From Chrysomallon squamiferum (taxonomy: Eukaryota > Mollusca > Gastropoda > Neomphalida > Peltospiridae): DNA of 10,000 bases. Positions 1 to 7,005 of the stretch are shown piece by piece. The notes beneath the pieces are model-generated. The model did not search any database and was not told the DNA's origin. It was given only the letters and a program-made list of their open reading frames with translations. Made by a program: the position numbers and the translations under genes. Position 1 is the stretch's first letter. Every line of letters begins with the position of its first letter. The DNA is taken from positions 8,520,193 to 8,530,192 of the forward strand of contig CM022675.1 of NCBI GenBank assembly GCA_012295275.1, read 5' to 3'.

Positions 1-440
1 CTTCCGCAAATTGACTTCCCTTCTGCAGTGGTCAATACATTTAAAACCTTCCGCTACTAAAAAAGACCCTCAAAAAAACACCATGACCAGCATCGTCGGA
101 CAATAAATAATTTTTCCGTTGTTCCTGTAGAGAAATGAGACCCAGGACAGCGAGAAAGAAGTTAATCATTATAGCTCGTTGGTCTTTTTTGTGTATTTGC
201 AAAGCATATGAGTAAATTCTTCAGTTTTATAGCCATGAAGGAGATTTCTGGACAAATTGTACGAATCTGTTAATGGCATTACCAAGCCTGGGGGGGAGGA
301 GAGGAGGGGGGAGGTGGGGGAGAAAGCGGATACCTCCAGGGAAATGAGATAATTGAAGAGCATTGGAGATGCTATTTTCCTTAACAACTAATAACAATTT
401 TTGGGTGAATGGACTAAAATGAGCTTTTTTCTTCACAGAG
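1..440. other. Unique sequence, no gene recognised
   Basis: This stretch has mixed composition and fewer simple repeats than the rest of the window. Short open frames exist on the minus strand (169-387 and 227-484), but they overlap each other in different frames, translate the G-rich tract as proline and leucine runs, and show no recognisable domain. I see no splice-site pair or codon pattern that would support an exon. The only distinctive element is the G-rich tract at 290-320. Confidence 0.6.
290..320 (+). other. G-rich tract, borderline G-quadruplex
   Basis: Three long G runs lie at 290-296, 306-311 and 316-320, separated by purine-rich spacers. Splitting the seven-base first run gives four G triplets, but the spacer from 297 to 305 is nine bases, just beyond the usual seven-base loop limit. 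The tract is almost pure purine on the plus strand. A structure is possible but less certain than at 4629-4656. Confidence 0.45.
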
Positions 441-699
441 CTGATGCTTTGGCTTTTTTTTTTTAGCAAGATACTGTTTTCCATACAACTTCTTCTGAAG
501 GCTGATTACAAGAAGGCAGTGGGTTTTTTTTTTTTTTTTGTTAATCAGTATTTTTAAAACTGTGGGCAGTTACTGTTTCCTATGTGACTTCTGCTGGGTT
601 ATAGCAAAAATGGTAGTATTTTTTTTTTTAAACTGTGGATAGATACTATATCCCATATAACTTTTAGTGGATGGGTGAAATAAAAAAATTAAAAATTAA

Positions 700-734
<35 letters not shown>
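700..734 (+). repeat. (AAT)n microsatellite
   Basis: About eleven uninterrupted AAT units lie inside the decayed satellite, within a wider A-rich stretch from 680 to 765. It shows no coding or structural role. Confidence 0.9.
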
Positions 735-738
<4 letters not shown>

Positions 739-870
739 TAAATAATTTTAAAAAAAAATGAATATTTTTTAAATAATATTATATGGATAGATACTATTTT
801 TAGTAATATCCAAATTTCCATGAAGCTAACATTGTCCTTTAGCAAGACACTGACTTGTACCTTTGTACTG

Positions 871-875
<5 letters not shown>

Positions 876-902
<27 letters not shown>

Positions 903-924
903 GAAGACATACACACACAGACAG

Positions 925-953
<29 letters not shown>
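876..953 (+). repeat. Compound (TA)n-(AC)n microsatellite
   Basis: A run of pure TA at 876-902 is followed by a short GAAGACAT spacer and then AC repeats at 910-953 with a CAGACAGA interruption. Read on the minus strand, this yields a spurious frame of valine-cysteine and tyrosine-isoleucine runs (696-1013), which is not a gene. Confidence 0.93.
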
Positions 954-958
<5 letters not shown>

Positions 959-1226
959 GCTCTATAACTATCACTAATAGATAGATGCTATTTTCCACAT
1001 AACTTGTACTCATTTACAGCAAGATGATATTCTCTTTAAAAACTGTTAGAGCAAGACAGTTGTGTTTTCTTAAACTGACATTAGTTTATCAGTGGATACA
1101 ATCTTCCATACAATGTGTACCTTTCACTATTACCCTTACAACAAGATTAAGCATCCATACATAAATATGACAGACCTAATAAACAAAAATACTATTTTCT
1201 TTAAAACTACTAATATTCTATACAGA

Positions 1227-1450
1227 GGGGGGCTGTATCTTTGTCATTAGAGCAATGAACTGAGTCCTGATGTATCCAGGATCAATCCATTTAACTCTCC
1301 CCATTGGTCTATTTTTCCATTCTAACCCAGTGCTCCAGTGCTAGTCAATAAAATGCTGTGGTATGTGTCATCCTGCTAACAGAAAGGTATATAAAGAAGA
1401 TCAGGATTCCTCTCTCATATCATTTTTGTCCAGCATCCATTATTTTTTTG
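1227..1450 (+). mobile_element. Diverged tRNA-derived SINE, mollusc-type body
   Basis: This is a non-autonomous retroposon, transcribed by RNA polymerase III when active. The tRNA-like head starts at the G run 1227-1232. An A-box-like block lies at 1236-1247 and a B-box-like block, GGATCAATCC, at 1279-1288. Their 43-bp separation is close to that of a tRNA (positions 8 and 52). The body carries ordered blocks: CCATTGG (1301-1307), CCAGTGCTCC (1327-1336), GTGGTATGTG (1358-1367), ATCCTG (1370-1375), ATATAAA (1389-1395) and TTCCTCTCT (1407-1415). From memory these match, in order, a SINE body abundant in gastropods and bivalves; the family name is not certain. Compared with that remembered form, roughly 40 bp are missing between ATATAAA and TTCCTCTCT, and the 3' tail is lost or unrecognisable. 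Point divergence is heavy, so this is an old, dead copy. I found no target-site duplication. Satellite monomers flank both sides, implying insertion into the array. Confidence 0.75.
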
Positions 1451-1504
1451 AAACAGCATATTACAAATTGAAAAAGGCTCGATTCTTGAAAATTAAACTG
1501 TCCA

Positions 1505-2325
1505 AGATATTCCAAAGATGATATTTTCTTAAAAATTTTTGACATCAAAAATGCTGCTATTTTCTGCAAAACTAAATGCATTTAAAACTTTACTTTTCCT
1601 TCAGACCTAATTTTATACATTATTACATAATATGTTCAAAATCCTATTTTCTTCAAAACCAGTATCATTTACCTACAGCTAGATTTTTCTTTTCATTTAA
1701 AGCTAATGACATTTAAAATTAGTTTTCTCTTCAAAAACTATTTTCATCAAAACTAATATTATTAAACAAACAGCTATTTTCATCCAAACTAATAATATTT
1801 TCTTCTGTTTTCTTCGCAATACCACTTACATTCAGAATAAAATACTGTTTTCTTCAAAACTAATACTATTAACCATACTGCCATTTTTCTTTAAAAATAA
1901 TGACATTTATATGCAAAAAGATGCTATTTTCATCAAAACTAATATTGTTAAACATTCTTCTAATATCTTCAAAAACCACACACCACTTTCATGCAGAATA
2001 AAATACTACTTTCTACAAAACTAATACTATTAACCATACTGCTATATTTTAAAAACTGATGACATTTATATGCAGAAAAATGCTATTTTCATCCAAAACT
2101 AATGCTATCTTCTTCTAGTTTCTTCAGAAGTAATACCACTTAGATGCAGAATAAAATACTACTTTCTTCAAAACTGCTACTTGCTTTAAAACTAATGTCT
2201 TTTATATGCAGAGAAAAAAAATGCTATTTTCATTAAAACTAATGCTATTAATCACTCAGCTATGTTCCTTACTCTCCATTATGCTCTGATATGCTATTTT
2301 CTTTAAAACCTAATATTGGTCCATA
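1505..2325 (+). repeat. Satellite array, dimer period about 150-160 bp
   Basis: Several anchors recur in register. GCTATTTTCAT(C/T) starts at 1773, 1923, 2082 and 2223, with spacings of 150, 159 and 141. AGAATAAAATACT starts at 1834, 1995 and 2148, with spacings of 161 and 153. TAATACTATTAACCATACTG is identical at 1861-1880 and 2022-2041. Inside each dimer the two halves resemble each other (CTATTTTCATC at 1924, CTACTTTCTAC at 2006), giving a monomer of about 77-82 bp built on ATGCTATTTTC, AAAACTAATACTATTAA and GACATTTATATGCAGA. Copies before 1740 and after 2250 are progressively more degraded. No open frame persists. This is non-coding tandem satellite, probably once longer. Confidence 0.85.
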
Positions 2326-2484
2326 AACAGGCATTACCTAGTTCACTAACTTTCGTCCAATATCTCTCCTAACTTGTTTGCACAGTTAAAAGATTCATTT
2401 ACTGTGAGCAAGGGCAGATAATTATGTAACTGCAGAATATGATGATATTAATGTCAAAGATGGCTGGCATCTAATAATAAATTT
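2326..2484. other. Unique spacer, no gene seen
   Basis: This is ordinary mixed sequence between the satellite and a poly(A) run. No open frame, hairpin or repeat stands out. Confidence 0.5.
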
Positions 2485-2505
2485 AAAAAAAAAAAAAAAA
2501 AAAAA
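2485..2505 (+). repeat. Poly(A) run, 21 bp
   Basis: An uninterrupted A run is preceded by CTAATAATAAATTT, which contains an AATAAA hexamer seven bases before the run. It could be the tail of an old retroposed sequence or simple slippage. No recognisable retroposon body was seen upstream. Confidence 0.8.
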
Positions 2506-2560
2506 TAGAAGTTAGTCATAAAAGTGAAGTGAAAATTTTCAAACATGAAATAACTGTTTT

Positions 2561-2632
2561 ATTTATTTGATGTATGTATGTATATGTAGGTGTAGGTGTA
2601 GATATACATGTGTGTGTAAGTATATATTATGT
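2561..2632 (+). repeat. Short TGTA / GTAGGT / GT repeats
   Basis: TGTA units occur at 2570-2583, a duplicated TGTAGG motif at 2585-2600, and a short GT run at 2609-2617. The tract is imperfect and passes directly into the T-rich block that follows. Confidence 0.75.
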
Positions 2633-2851
2633 ATTTTATTTATTTTATTTTATTTATTTTATATTATTTTGTTTCTTTATATTTATTTTAATTATTTTTT
2701 TATGATTTGTATGTTTATATTTTAACTACAAATTAATTTTATTATCAGTCAGTAAGTTATTTATTTTATTTTATTTTATTTTATTTTATTTATTTAGTTA
2801 ACCAACTTATTCTTAATTTTATTTTTTAATTAAATACATTTATTTATTCAC

Positions 2852-2890
<39 letters not shown>

Positions 2891-2995
2891 TTTTTTTATT
2901 TATTTATTTCATGCATTATTTATTATCTTTACAAACTTTTCCTTACCTGACTTTTTATTTTATTTTTTCATTTTATTTTTACATGAATGAAAATT
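2630..2995 (+). repeat. TTTTA / TTTA low-complexity block
   Basis: Pentamer TTTTA repeats occur at 2632-2663 and 2760-2791. Tetramer TTTA repeats occur at about 2852-2891 and 2895-2909. Degenerate T/A sequence lies between them. The plus strand is strongly T-biased over the whole block. Nothing here resembles a coding exon. Confidence 0.9.
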
Positions 2996-3012
2996 GACAT
3001 AATTATTACACA

Positions 3013-3241
3013 TTTTTTTTTTTTTTTGGTCTTTTCCTTAAAGCTAAACATTATTTTGTTTTTTTTTCTTTACAAACTTCCACAGAATATTTGGTTAATT
3101 TTGTTTTCCTTGCTTGAAAGATCAAGACAAAAATATTTTTTTTTTTTTTTTTAAATTGGTCTACTTGAGTAGTTGATTCAGTTATGCTTTGTTTTTTTGC
3201 CTGAATGAATTTAAGAATAAAAAAAAAAAAAAAAAAAAAAA
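3013..3241. repeat. Homopolymer cluster: T15, T17, A23
   Basis: Poly(T) runs at 3013-3027 and 3136-3152 are followed by a poly(A) run at 3219-3241. The second T run and the A run face each other across about 66 bp. This could fold as an A/T hairpin or represent two retroposed tails in opposite orientation. The sequence between them has no recognisable element. Confidence 0.8.
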
Positions 3242-3530
3242 GATTTTTCCTTTGGGCAAAGTTCTAAGTTTGCAAAGTTCAATCAATACTTAGTCCATTA
3301 GGGTTGCTATCACTAAATCGTTTCCTTTCAGTGGTAATGTTAACATCCCTCTTAGAAAGAGGCATGATTGAATATCAGTATGTGCGTGAAAGGTATTTGT
3401 TACCATAGTTATTAAATTAGGTGAAAGAGAAGTGGCAGATACCAAAAAAAATAAAATAAAAAAGCACAAACATACAGGCAGACATAATTACAGATCTAGA
3501 GATGTGTACACATACTTAGGTAAGTATACA
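3242..3530. other. Unique sequence, no gene seen
   Basis: Mixed sequence between homopolymers and the ATAC cluster. I found no supportable coding frame, RNA gene or repeat. Confidence 0.55.
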
Positions 3531-3735
3531 TGAAGTATACATACATACATACATGCATGCATCAATACATATGTACATACATATATGCATATATGCATGC
3601 ATACATATATACATACATATACATACATACATATTCATGCATACATACATACATATTTGAATGCATATATATATATATATATATGCACACACACAAATAT
3701 ATGAATATACATACATACACACATACATATATACT
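3531..3735 (+). repeat. ATAC/ATGC tetranucleotide cluster with (AT)n
   Basis: This is a dense imperfect array of ATAC units mixed with GCAT and ATAT. A pure AT run at 3666-3684 is followed by AC units at 3685-3695. Because the sequence is rich in short self-complementary steps (GCATGC, ATATGCATAT), it can fold on itself in many registers. The open frames on both strands over this region (tyrosine, isoleucine, histidine, methionine and cysteine runs) are translations of the microsatellite, not genes. Confidence 0.93.
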
Positions 3736-3840
3736 TACACACACAAACACACATGAACACACACATATATACATACAGCAATTGCTATATAATATGTACG
3801 TGTGTCTGTACACGTGTGTGTGTGTGTATGAGTGTGTGTG
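3736..3840. repeat. AC-to-GT inverted microsatellite around a palindrome
   Basis: AC repeats on the plus strand (3736-3765) lead through ATATATACATAC to the perfect palindrome AGCAATTGCT at 3777-3786. The sequence then turns into ATATGTACGTGTGT and GT repeats (3814-3827 and 3832-3840). The two flanks are approximate reverse complements, so the segment can form an imperfect hairpin or cruciform centred near 3781/3782. Confidence 0.8.
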
Positions 3841-4560
3841 TTATAATTTCATTAAAAACTCCTGCCAAAACAATAATCTGCAATTCCAATGATAATAAAA
3901 CCAACCAATCAAAAGACTCCGATCTTCCTCTAACGACCCATAATTTCTCTTCCCCATTAAATAACTGCCTTATTTTCCATATCCTTTTAAAACAACCATT
4001 TTTGTTTCCACATCACTTGACAGATAAATACTTCTATGACCGAGCCAAATTTCTGTATTTTTCCCTTTTGCAGTTCAATAATTGAATTTATCTTTCATGA
4101 AATAACCTCATTTTTCCCCCCTAACCAAACTGGGCAAATTCTCGCTGCACGGTAATCATATCTTCCATAAAACTGATCTGATTTTCATTCCATATCGACT
4201 GCTTGAAATCTAAACAGCAAACTCATCTTTCCAGTCCAAACAAAAGGACTTTCTCCAGGTTTCGGATTTCCTTTACAGTATCTGCTGGGGTTTTTTTTTG
4301 TCCCCCTCCTAACTGTAATGAAGTCTAATTCAAAAGAAATCTCAACCAACAAAACTCTGTCTGCCAAATTTTTCTTCTGTCATGTTGGAAAATGAGGAAA
4401 ATGTTCCGAGTTGTAAAGAAAGGGTTTTCCAAACGACCAATGGTGATTCTGTAATTGGATTTTTATTGGATGTCATTATCTTTTCACATAAATCAGGCAT
4501 TGCTTTCTTACCAATTTTTTTTTTCAATACTTTTTTTTTCTATTTGGGTAATAAGGTATA
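3841..4560. other. Most complex unique sequence; no supportable exon
   Basis: This is the longest non-repetitive stretch. The plus strand is pyrimidine-rich to about 4330. Two short minus-strand frames (60 codons at 4185-4367 and 61 codons at 4342-4527) have non-repetitive composition but match no family I recognise and overlap in different frames. A pyrimidine tract ending in CAG at 4051-4073 resembles a splice acceptor, but the sequence after it meets stops within 27 codons in the best frame. CCAAT or its complement occurs three times at 4437-4441, 4454-4458 and 4465-4469. None of this suffices to call a gene. If the window holds an exon or UTR at all, this is the likeliest place. Confidence 0.4.
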
Positions 4561-4628
4561 AGCCTTTTTTAAGAAAAATATTTTAGTCATTTTAAACTGA
4601 CATGGCTATTATATTGTTTGCTGATGGT

Positions 4629-4656
4629 GGGGGTTTTCTTGGGTGGGGGGGTTGGG
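4629..4656 (+). other. Canonical G-quadruplex motif
   Basis: Four G runs lie at 4629-4633, 4641-4643, 4645-4651 and 4654-4656, with loops of seven, one and two bases. This meets the standard rule of four runs of three or more G with loops of one to seven. It is an isolated G-rich island in strongly AT-rich DNA. Whether it folds in the cell is unknown. Confidence 0.8.
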
Positions 4657-4783
4657 ATGTTAATGGAGTGAAGTCTTTTAGAAAATATTTTTATCTATTG
4701 AAAGTGACATATAACTTTTTTTTTTTTTGGCTTCTTGTTACATTATTTAGTTTGGATTCATAACAGACAAGCATCTTACTTTC

Positions 4784-4811
<28 letters not shown>
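4784..4811 (+). repeat. Poly(T) run, 28 bp
   Basis: This is the longest homopolymer in the window. On the minus strand it reads as TTAATAAAAGC followed by A28, so an AATAAA hexamer sits just before an A tail. That fits an old retroposed transcript end on the minus strand, although the hexamer is closer to the tail than usual and no body was recognised at 4812-5100. Confidence 0.85.
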
Positions 4812-4814
<3 letters not shown>

Positions 4815-5182
4815 TTTATTAATACATACAAATATTTTCAAAACATATATGAATGTATTACCATAAGGGAATAAATTAAAATATAATTTAATCATTTGAA
4901 ACTGTCAAATTTTTATATTTGCTGTTTGTTGTTTGCTCCTTTTTTTAAGTGATTTTTGTTTGTTTTTTATTTGTTTTCTTTTGTTTATTAATACAGAGAC
5001 ACCTATTAATATACAGTTTCATCATTTAAATTGTTATACAAATAGTAAAATAACCTAAAAAGACTACTTATGATAAAATAATAATAATAATAGTCTTTAA
5101 ATAATATTAACACATGTAAATGGTATGCTGATCTGTAGAAAATATTAAGACAAAAACAAAATTTAATATTTGGTAAAGTCTA
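4812..5182. other. AT-rich unique sequence, no gene seen
   Basis: This contains T/G-rich sequence (about 4915-4990, TTTG and TTGTTTG words), a short AAT run (5076-5090) and a loose inverted similarity between 4885-4905 and 5013-5032. No coding frame or RNA gene is supportable. Confidence 0.5.
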
Positions 5183-5250
5183 TATACACACATATAAATT
5201 TATACAAACACAGACACACACACACATAAACACACACATATATATAGATA

Positions 5251-5288
<38 letters not shown>

Positions 5289-5310
5289 CATACATATATA
5301 CAAATAAAAA
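5183..5310 (+). repeat. AC microsatellite cluster
   Basis: AC runs at 5214-5226 and 5254-5285 (the latter 16 perfect units) are joined by ATAAACAC and TATATAGATA segments, then TACATACATATATA. Cysteine-valine frames on the minus strand across 5180-5466 are microsatellite translations. Confidence 0.93.
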
Positions 5311-5783
5311 ACCCAGATATATACAAACCATGCATACATGACAGACAAACTGCAGAAGCACATACAGATGTACACATGAACATACACACTTTGCACAGCA
5401 TAAATCAATAAATAACACTAAATATGTATAAAACACTAAAACAAAAAATAACTGTAAAAAAAACACAAAATATGTTCTTCATTATTACAAACCAAAGAGT
5501 TGAGCACAATTTCTAATAAACTAAAAAAGCAGTCCTGGACTTAAAACGTCATAAAACTCCCTTGAAAGAGTTCTTTGAAACAAAGGCAGATAACTCTAAT
5601 GACACAATATGGCTGCCATTCATCAGGTTTCCTGTCAATAAATCTTAATCATATTGCACTCATTTCTGACTTATATGGTTTTATTGCCTCTGGCAAATCA
5701 CTTTTTGTGATCTGCAATGAGAACAGATATGAGCACATCTTGTACAGAGCAGAGTTTTTATCACAGGGGCTTTCTCAAAGGTT
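5311..5783. other. Unique sequence, no gene seen
   Basis: The plus-strand open frame 5575-5934 begins in this unique sequence, with about 70 non-repetitive residues. It then runs through poly(A) as lysines and poly(T) as phenylalanines. No domain is recognisable and no splice signals frame it. A small coding exon cannot be excluded, but nothing positive supports one. Confidence 0.45.
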
Positions 5784-5802
5784 AAAAAAAAAAAAAAAAA
5801 AA
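5784..5802 (+). repeat. Poly(A) run, 19 bp
   Basis: A perfect A run, followed 57 bp later by a poly(T) run of similar length. The pair is described under findings. Confidence 0.85.
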
Positions 5803-5859
5803 GACAATGCAAATTTATTGAACAGTTCTTCTGGTAAGGTTGGTTATTTTTCATTTTTA

Positions 5860-5937
5860 TTTTTTTTTTTTTTTTTTTTATTTTTTACTGTTATTTTTAT
5901 TATTATTACTAATATTATTTTATTTTATTTTTAACAT
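5860..5937 (+). repeat. Poly(T) run and TTAT repeats
   Basis: T20 at 5860-5879 is followed by TTTTTTACTG and then TTAT, TTA and TTTTA units to 5937. It is low-complexity sequence with no coding content. Confidence 0.88.
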
Positions 5938-5944
5938 TTGTTTT

Positions 5945-6233
5945 TTACTAAGTAATATTACAATAGTAAAAATAGCAGTGGTAGTAGTAGTGGTAACAGT
6001 AGTAGTAGTAGCAATAGTAATGGTAACAATAATGGTAGTTGTAGCTGTTGTAGAGTACTTATAGTAGAGGAATAGAGATGGAGTAGTAGTTATGGTAGAA
6101 ATAGTGACAGTAGTAGTAGTTGTTGTTGTAATCCAATAGTAGTAAAAATGGTATTACTAGAAATGGTATTAGTACTAGTAATAGTAGTAATAATAATAAC
6201 ATTAGTAGTAATACTAATAGTAATCATAGTAGT
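5945..6233 (+). repeat. Imperfect (GTA)n trinucleotide tract
   Basis: Nearly 290 bp consist largely of GTA/TAG triplets with scattered GTG, GGT, AAT and TTG variants. The tract reads as poly-valine in one frame (to 6064) and as stop-rich TAG in another, so it is not coding. The interruptions are single-base changes within the triplet register over much of the tract, the signature of an old, decaying microsatellite. Confidence 0.9.
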
Positions 6234-6245
6234 ATCTGAAACAGA

Positions 6246-6379
6246 TTCATCATCAACATCATCATCATATACAGCTGTTTTAATTTCTGCTTTTTGGTGA
6301 TGATTATAATTATATCAAATTAACTGACTTACTTTATTACTTATTTATTATCATCATCATCATCATCACTATCATCATG
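6246..6379 (+). repeat. Two (ATC)n tracts
   Basis: CAT/ATC triplets occur at 6246-6269 and again at 6349-6379, with unique AT-rich sequence between. They follow the GTA tract directly, so this is a chain of different trinucleotide arrays. Confidence 0.88.
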
Positions 6380-6392
6380 ACACCCTCTTCTT

Positions 6393-6420
6393 CAATGGTT
6401 TTATCTCAGAGATACCATTG
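6393..6420. other. Near-perfect 28-bp palindrome
   Basis: The arms are CAATGGT (6393-6399) and ACCATTG (6414-6420), with inner arms ATCTC (6403-6407) and GAGAT (6409-6413). Only the TTT at 6400-6402 and the central A are unpaired. It lies in unique sequence and is not built from a microsatellite. Confidence 0.8.
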
Positions 6421-6638
6421 TCAACCTTACACCCTTTAAAAAGAAAAAAAAAAAAATGGCCGCTCTCGAATCAATATCCTCAAAATTCCACTCCATCATT
6501 TTGTTTATTCTGTTACAAGATTTCCTAAAAATTTTACTTTCATGAGCGTCAGTTTTCAAATCAACTTCAGTCAGCAGCAGATTCAGAAAGAATCAGAGGC
6601 ACCTATTTAATCAAATCACCAATGCGATGAGAAAAAAG
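6421..6638. other. Unique sequence, no gene seen
   Basis: Mixed sequence with an A13 run near 6443-6455. No open frame of interest, RNA gene or repeat was found. Confidence 0.55.
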
Positions 6639-6661
6639 TAATAATAATAATAATAATAATA
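6639..6661 (+). repeat. (TAA)n microsatellite
   Basis: About seven perfect TAA units. It is a second, unrelated copy of the motif seen at 700-734. Confidence 0.9.
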
Positions 6662-6746
6662 CTGTCCAAAAAGTAATATGAATAACAGACTGCATGGTTC
6701 TAAAGTGAAGTATTTCATACCGAAAGTAGATTTAGAAATTTTATTA

Positions 6747-6835
6747 TTTTTTTTTTTTTTTTTTTTTTGTTTTCGTTTTCGTTTTTGTTTTGTTTTTGTT
6801 TTGTTTTGTTTTGTTTTGTTTTGTTTTGTTTTGTT
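6747..6835 (+). repeat. Poly(T) then (TTTTG)n
   Basis: T22 at 6747-6768 passes into TTTTG/TTTTC units and then nearly perfect TTTTG to 6835. On the minus strand this is CAAAA repeats ending in poly(A), a form also seen in retroposon tails. No retroposon body was recognised beside it. Confidence 0.9.
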
Positions 6836-6851
6836 CAGTTAGTTATATTTT

Positions 6852-7005
6852 AAATTTATTTATTTATTTATTTATTTTTATTATTTTTATTATTTTTTTT
6901 ATTACTATTTATTTATTTGGTTCATTTATACATACATTTAGTTATTTGTTAAGCTTATTTATTTATTCACTCTTTTTTTATATTTATTTATTTATTTATT
7001 TATAT
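6852..7005 (+). repeat. (TTTA)n / TTA block
   Basis: TTTA units at 6853-6876 and 6981-7002 flank T-rich sequence with TTA and TTCA words. The plus-strand frame 6790-7032 is phenylalanine, isoleucine and leucine low complexity, not a gene. Confidence 0.9.

Larger units (their letters stand above)
450..1226 (+). repeat. Decayed satellite, left part (period about 75 bp)
   Basis: A degenerate block recurs: a GATACTGTTTTCC- or GATACTATTTTCC-like core followed by CATATAACTT. Copies lie near 469-490, 569-590, 641-662, 789-830 and 980-1005. AACTGTGG occurs at 558 and 631, a spacing of 73 bp. The corresponding cores at 645 and 793 are 148 bp apart, about twice that. Poly(T) runs (524-539 and about 620-629) precede two copies. 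The end at 1190-1219, with ACTATTTTCTTTAAAACTA, is a clear monomer of the satellite that resumes after the SINE. I infer that both parts belong to one old array. The link of the earliest copies to the later ones is less certain than the repetition itself. Confidence 0.5.

Noticed and set aside
2570-2995. Possible matrix-attachment or replication-origin element in the T-rich block
   Set aside because: AT richness and TTTA repeats alone are not specific, and no defined motif set could be shown.
3516-3892. Open frames of 70-120 codons on both strands rich in Y, I, C, M and H
   Set aside because: They translate the ATAC, AT and AC/GT microsatellites and occur in several frames at once, with no domain or start context.
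4051-4073. Pyrimidine tract ending in CAG, splice-acceptor-like
   Set aside because: The three downstream frames stop within about 27 codons and no matching donor or conserved coding sequence follows.
4185-4527. Two minus-strand frames of about 60 codons with non-repetitive composition
   Set aside because: They overlap in different frames, match no family I recognise, and lack convincing splice sites. Chance frames of this length are common.
4784-4900. Retroposed gene copy on the minus strand ending in AATAAA and poly(A)
   Set aside because: The hexamer is almost touching the tail and no reading frame or retroposon body was recognised beside it.
4885-5032. Inverted repeat that could be the ends of a small DNA transposon
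   Set aside because: The similarity between 4885-4905 and 5013-5032 is short, gapped and AT-rich, with no target duplication seen.
5180-5466. Cysteine-valine-rich minus-strand frames that might suggest a cysteine-rich peptide
   Set aside because: The CV runs are exact translations of (AC)n read on the other strand. No spaced cysteine framework exists outside the repeat.
5575-5934. Plus-strand frame of 119 codons
   Set aside because: Its second half is translated poly(A) and poly(T). The first half shows no motif or codon signature.
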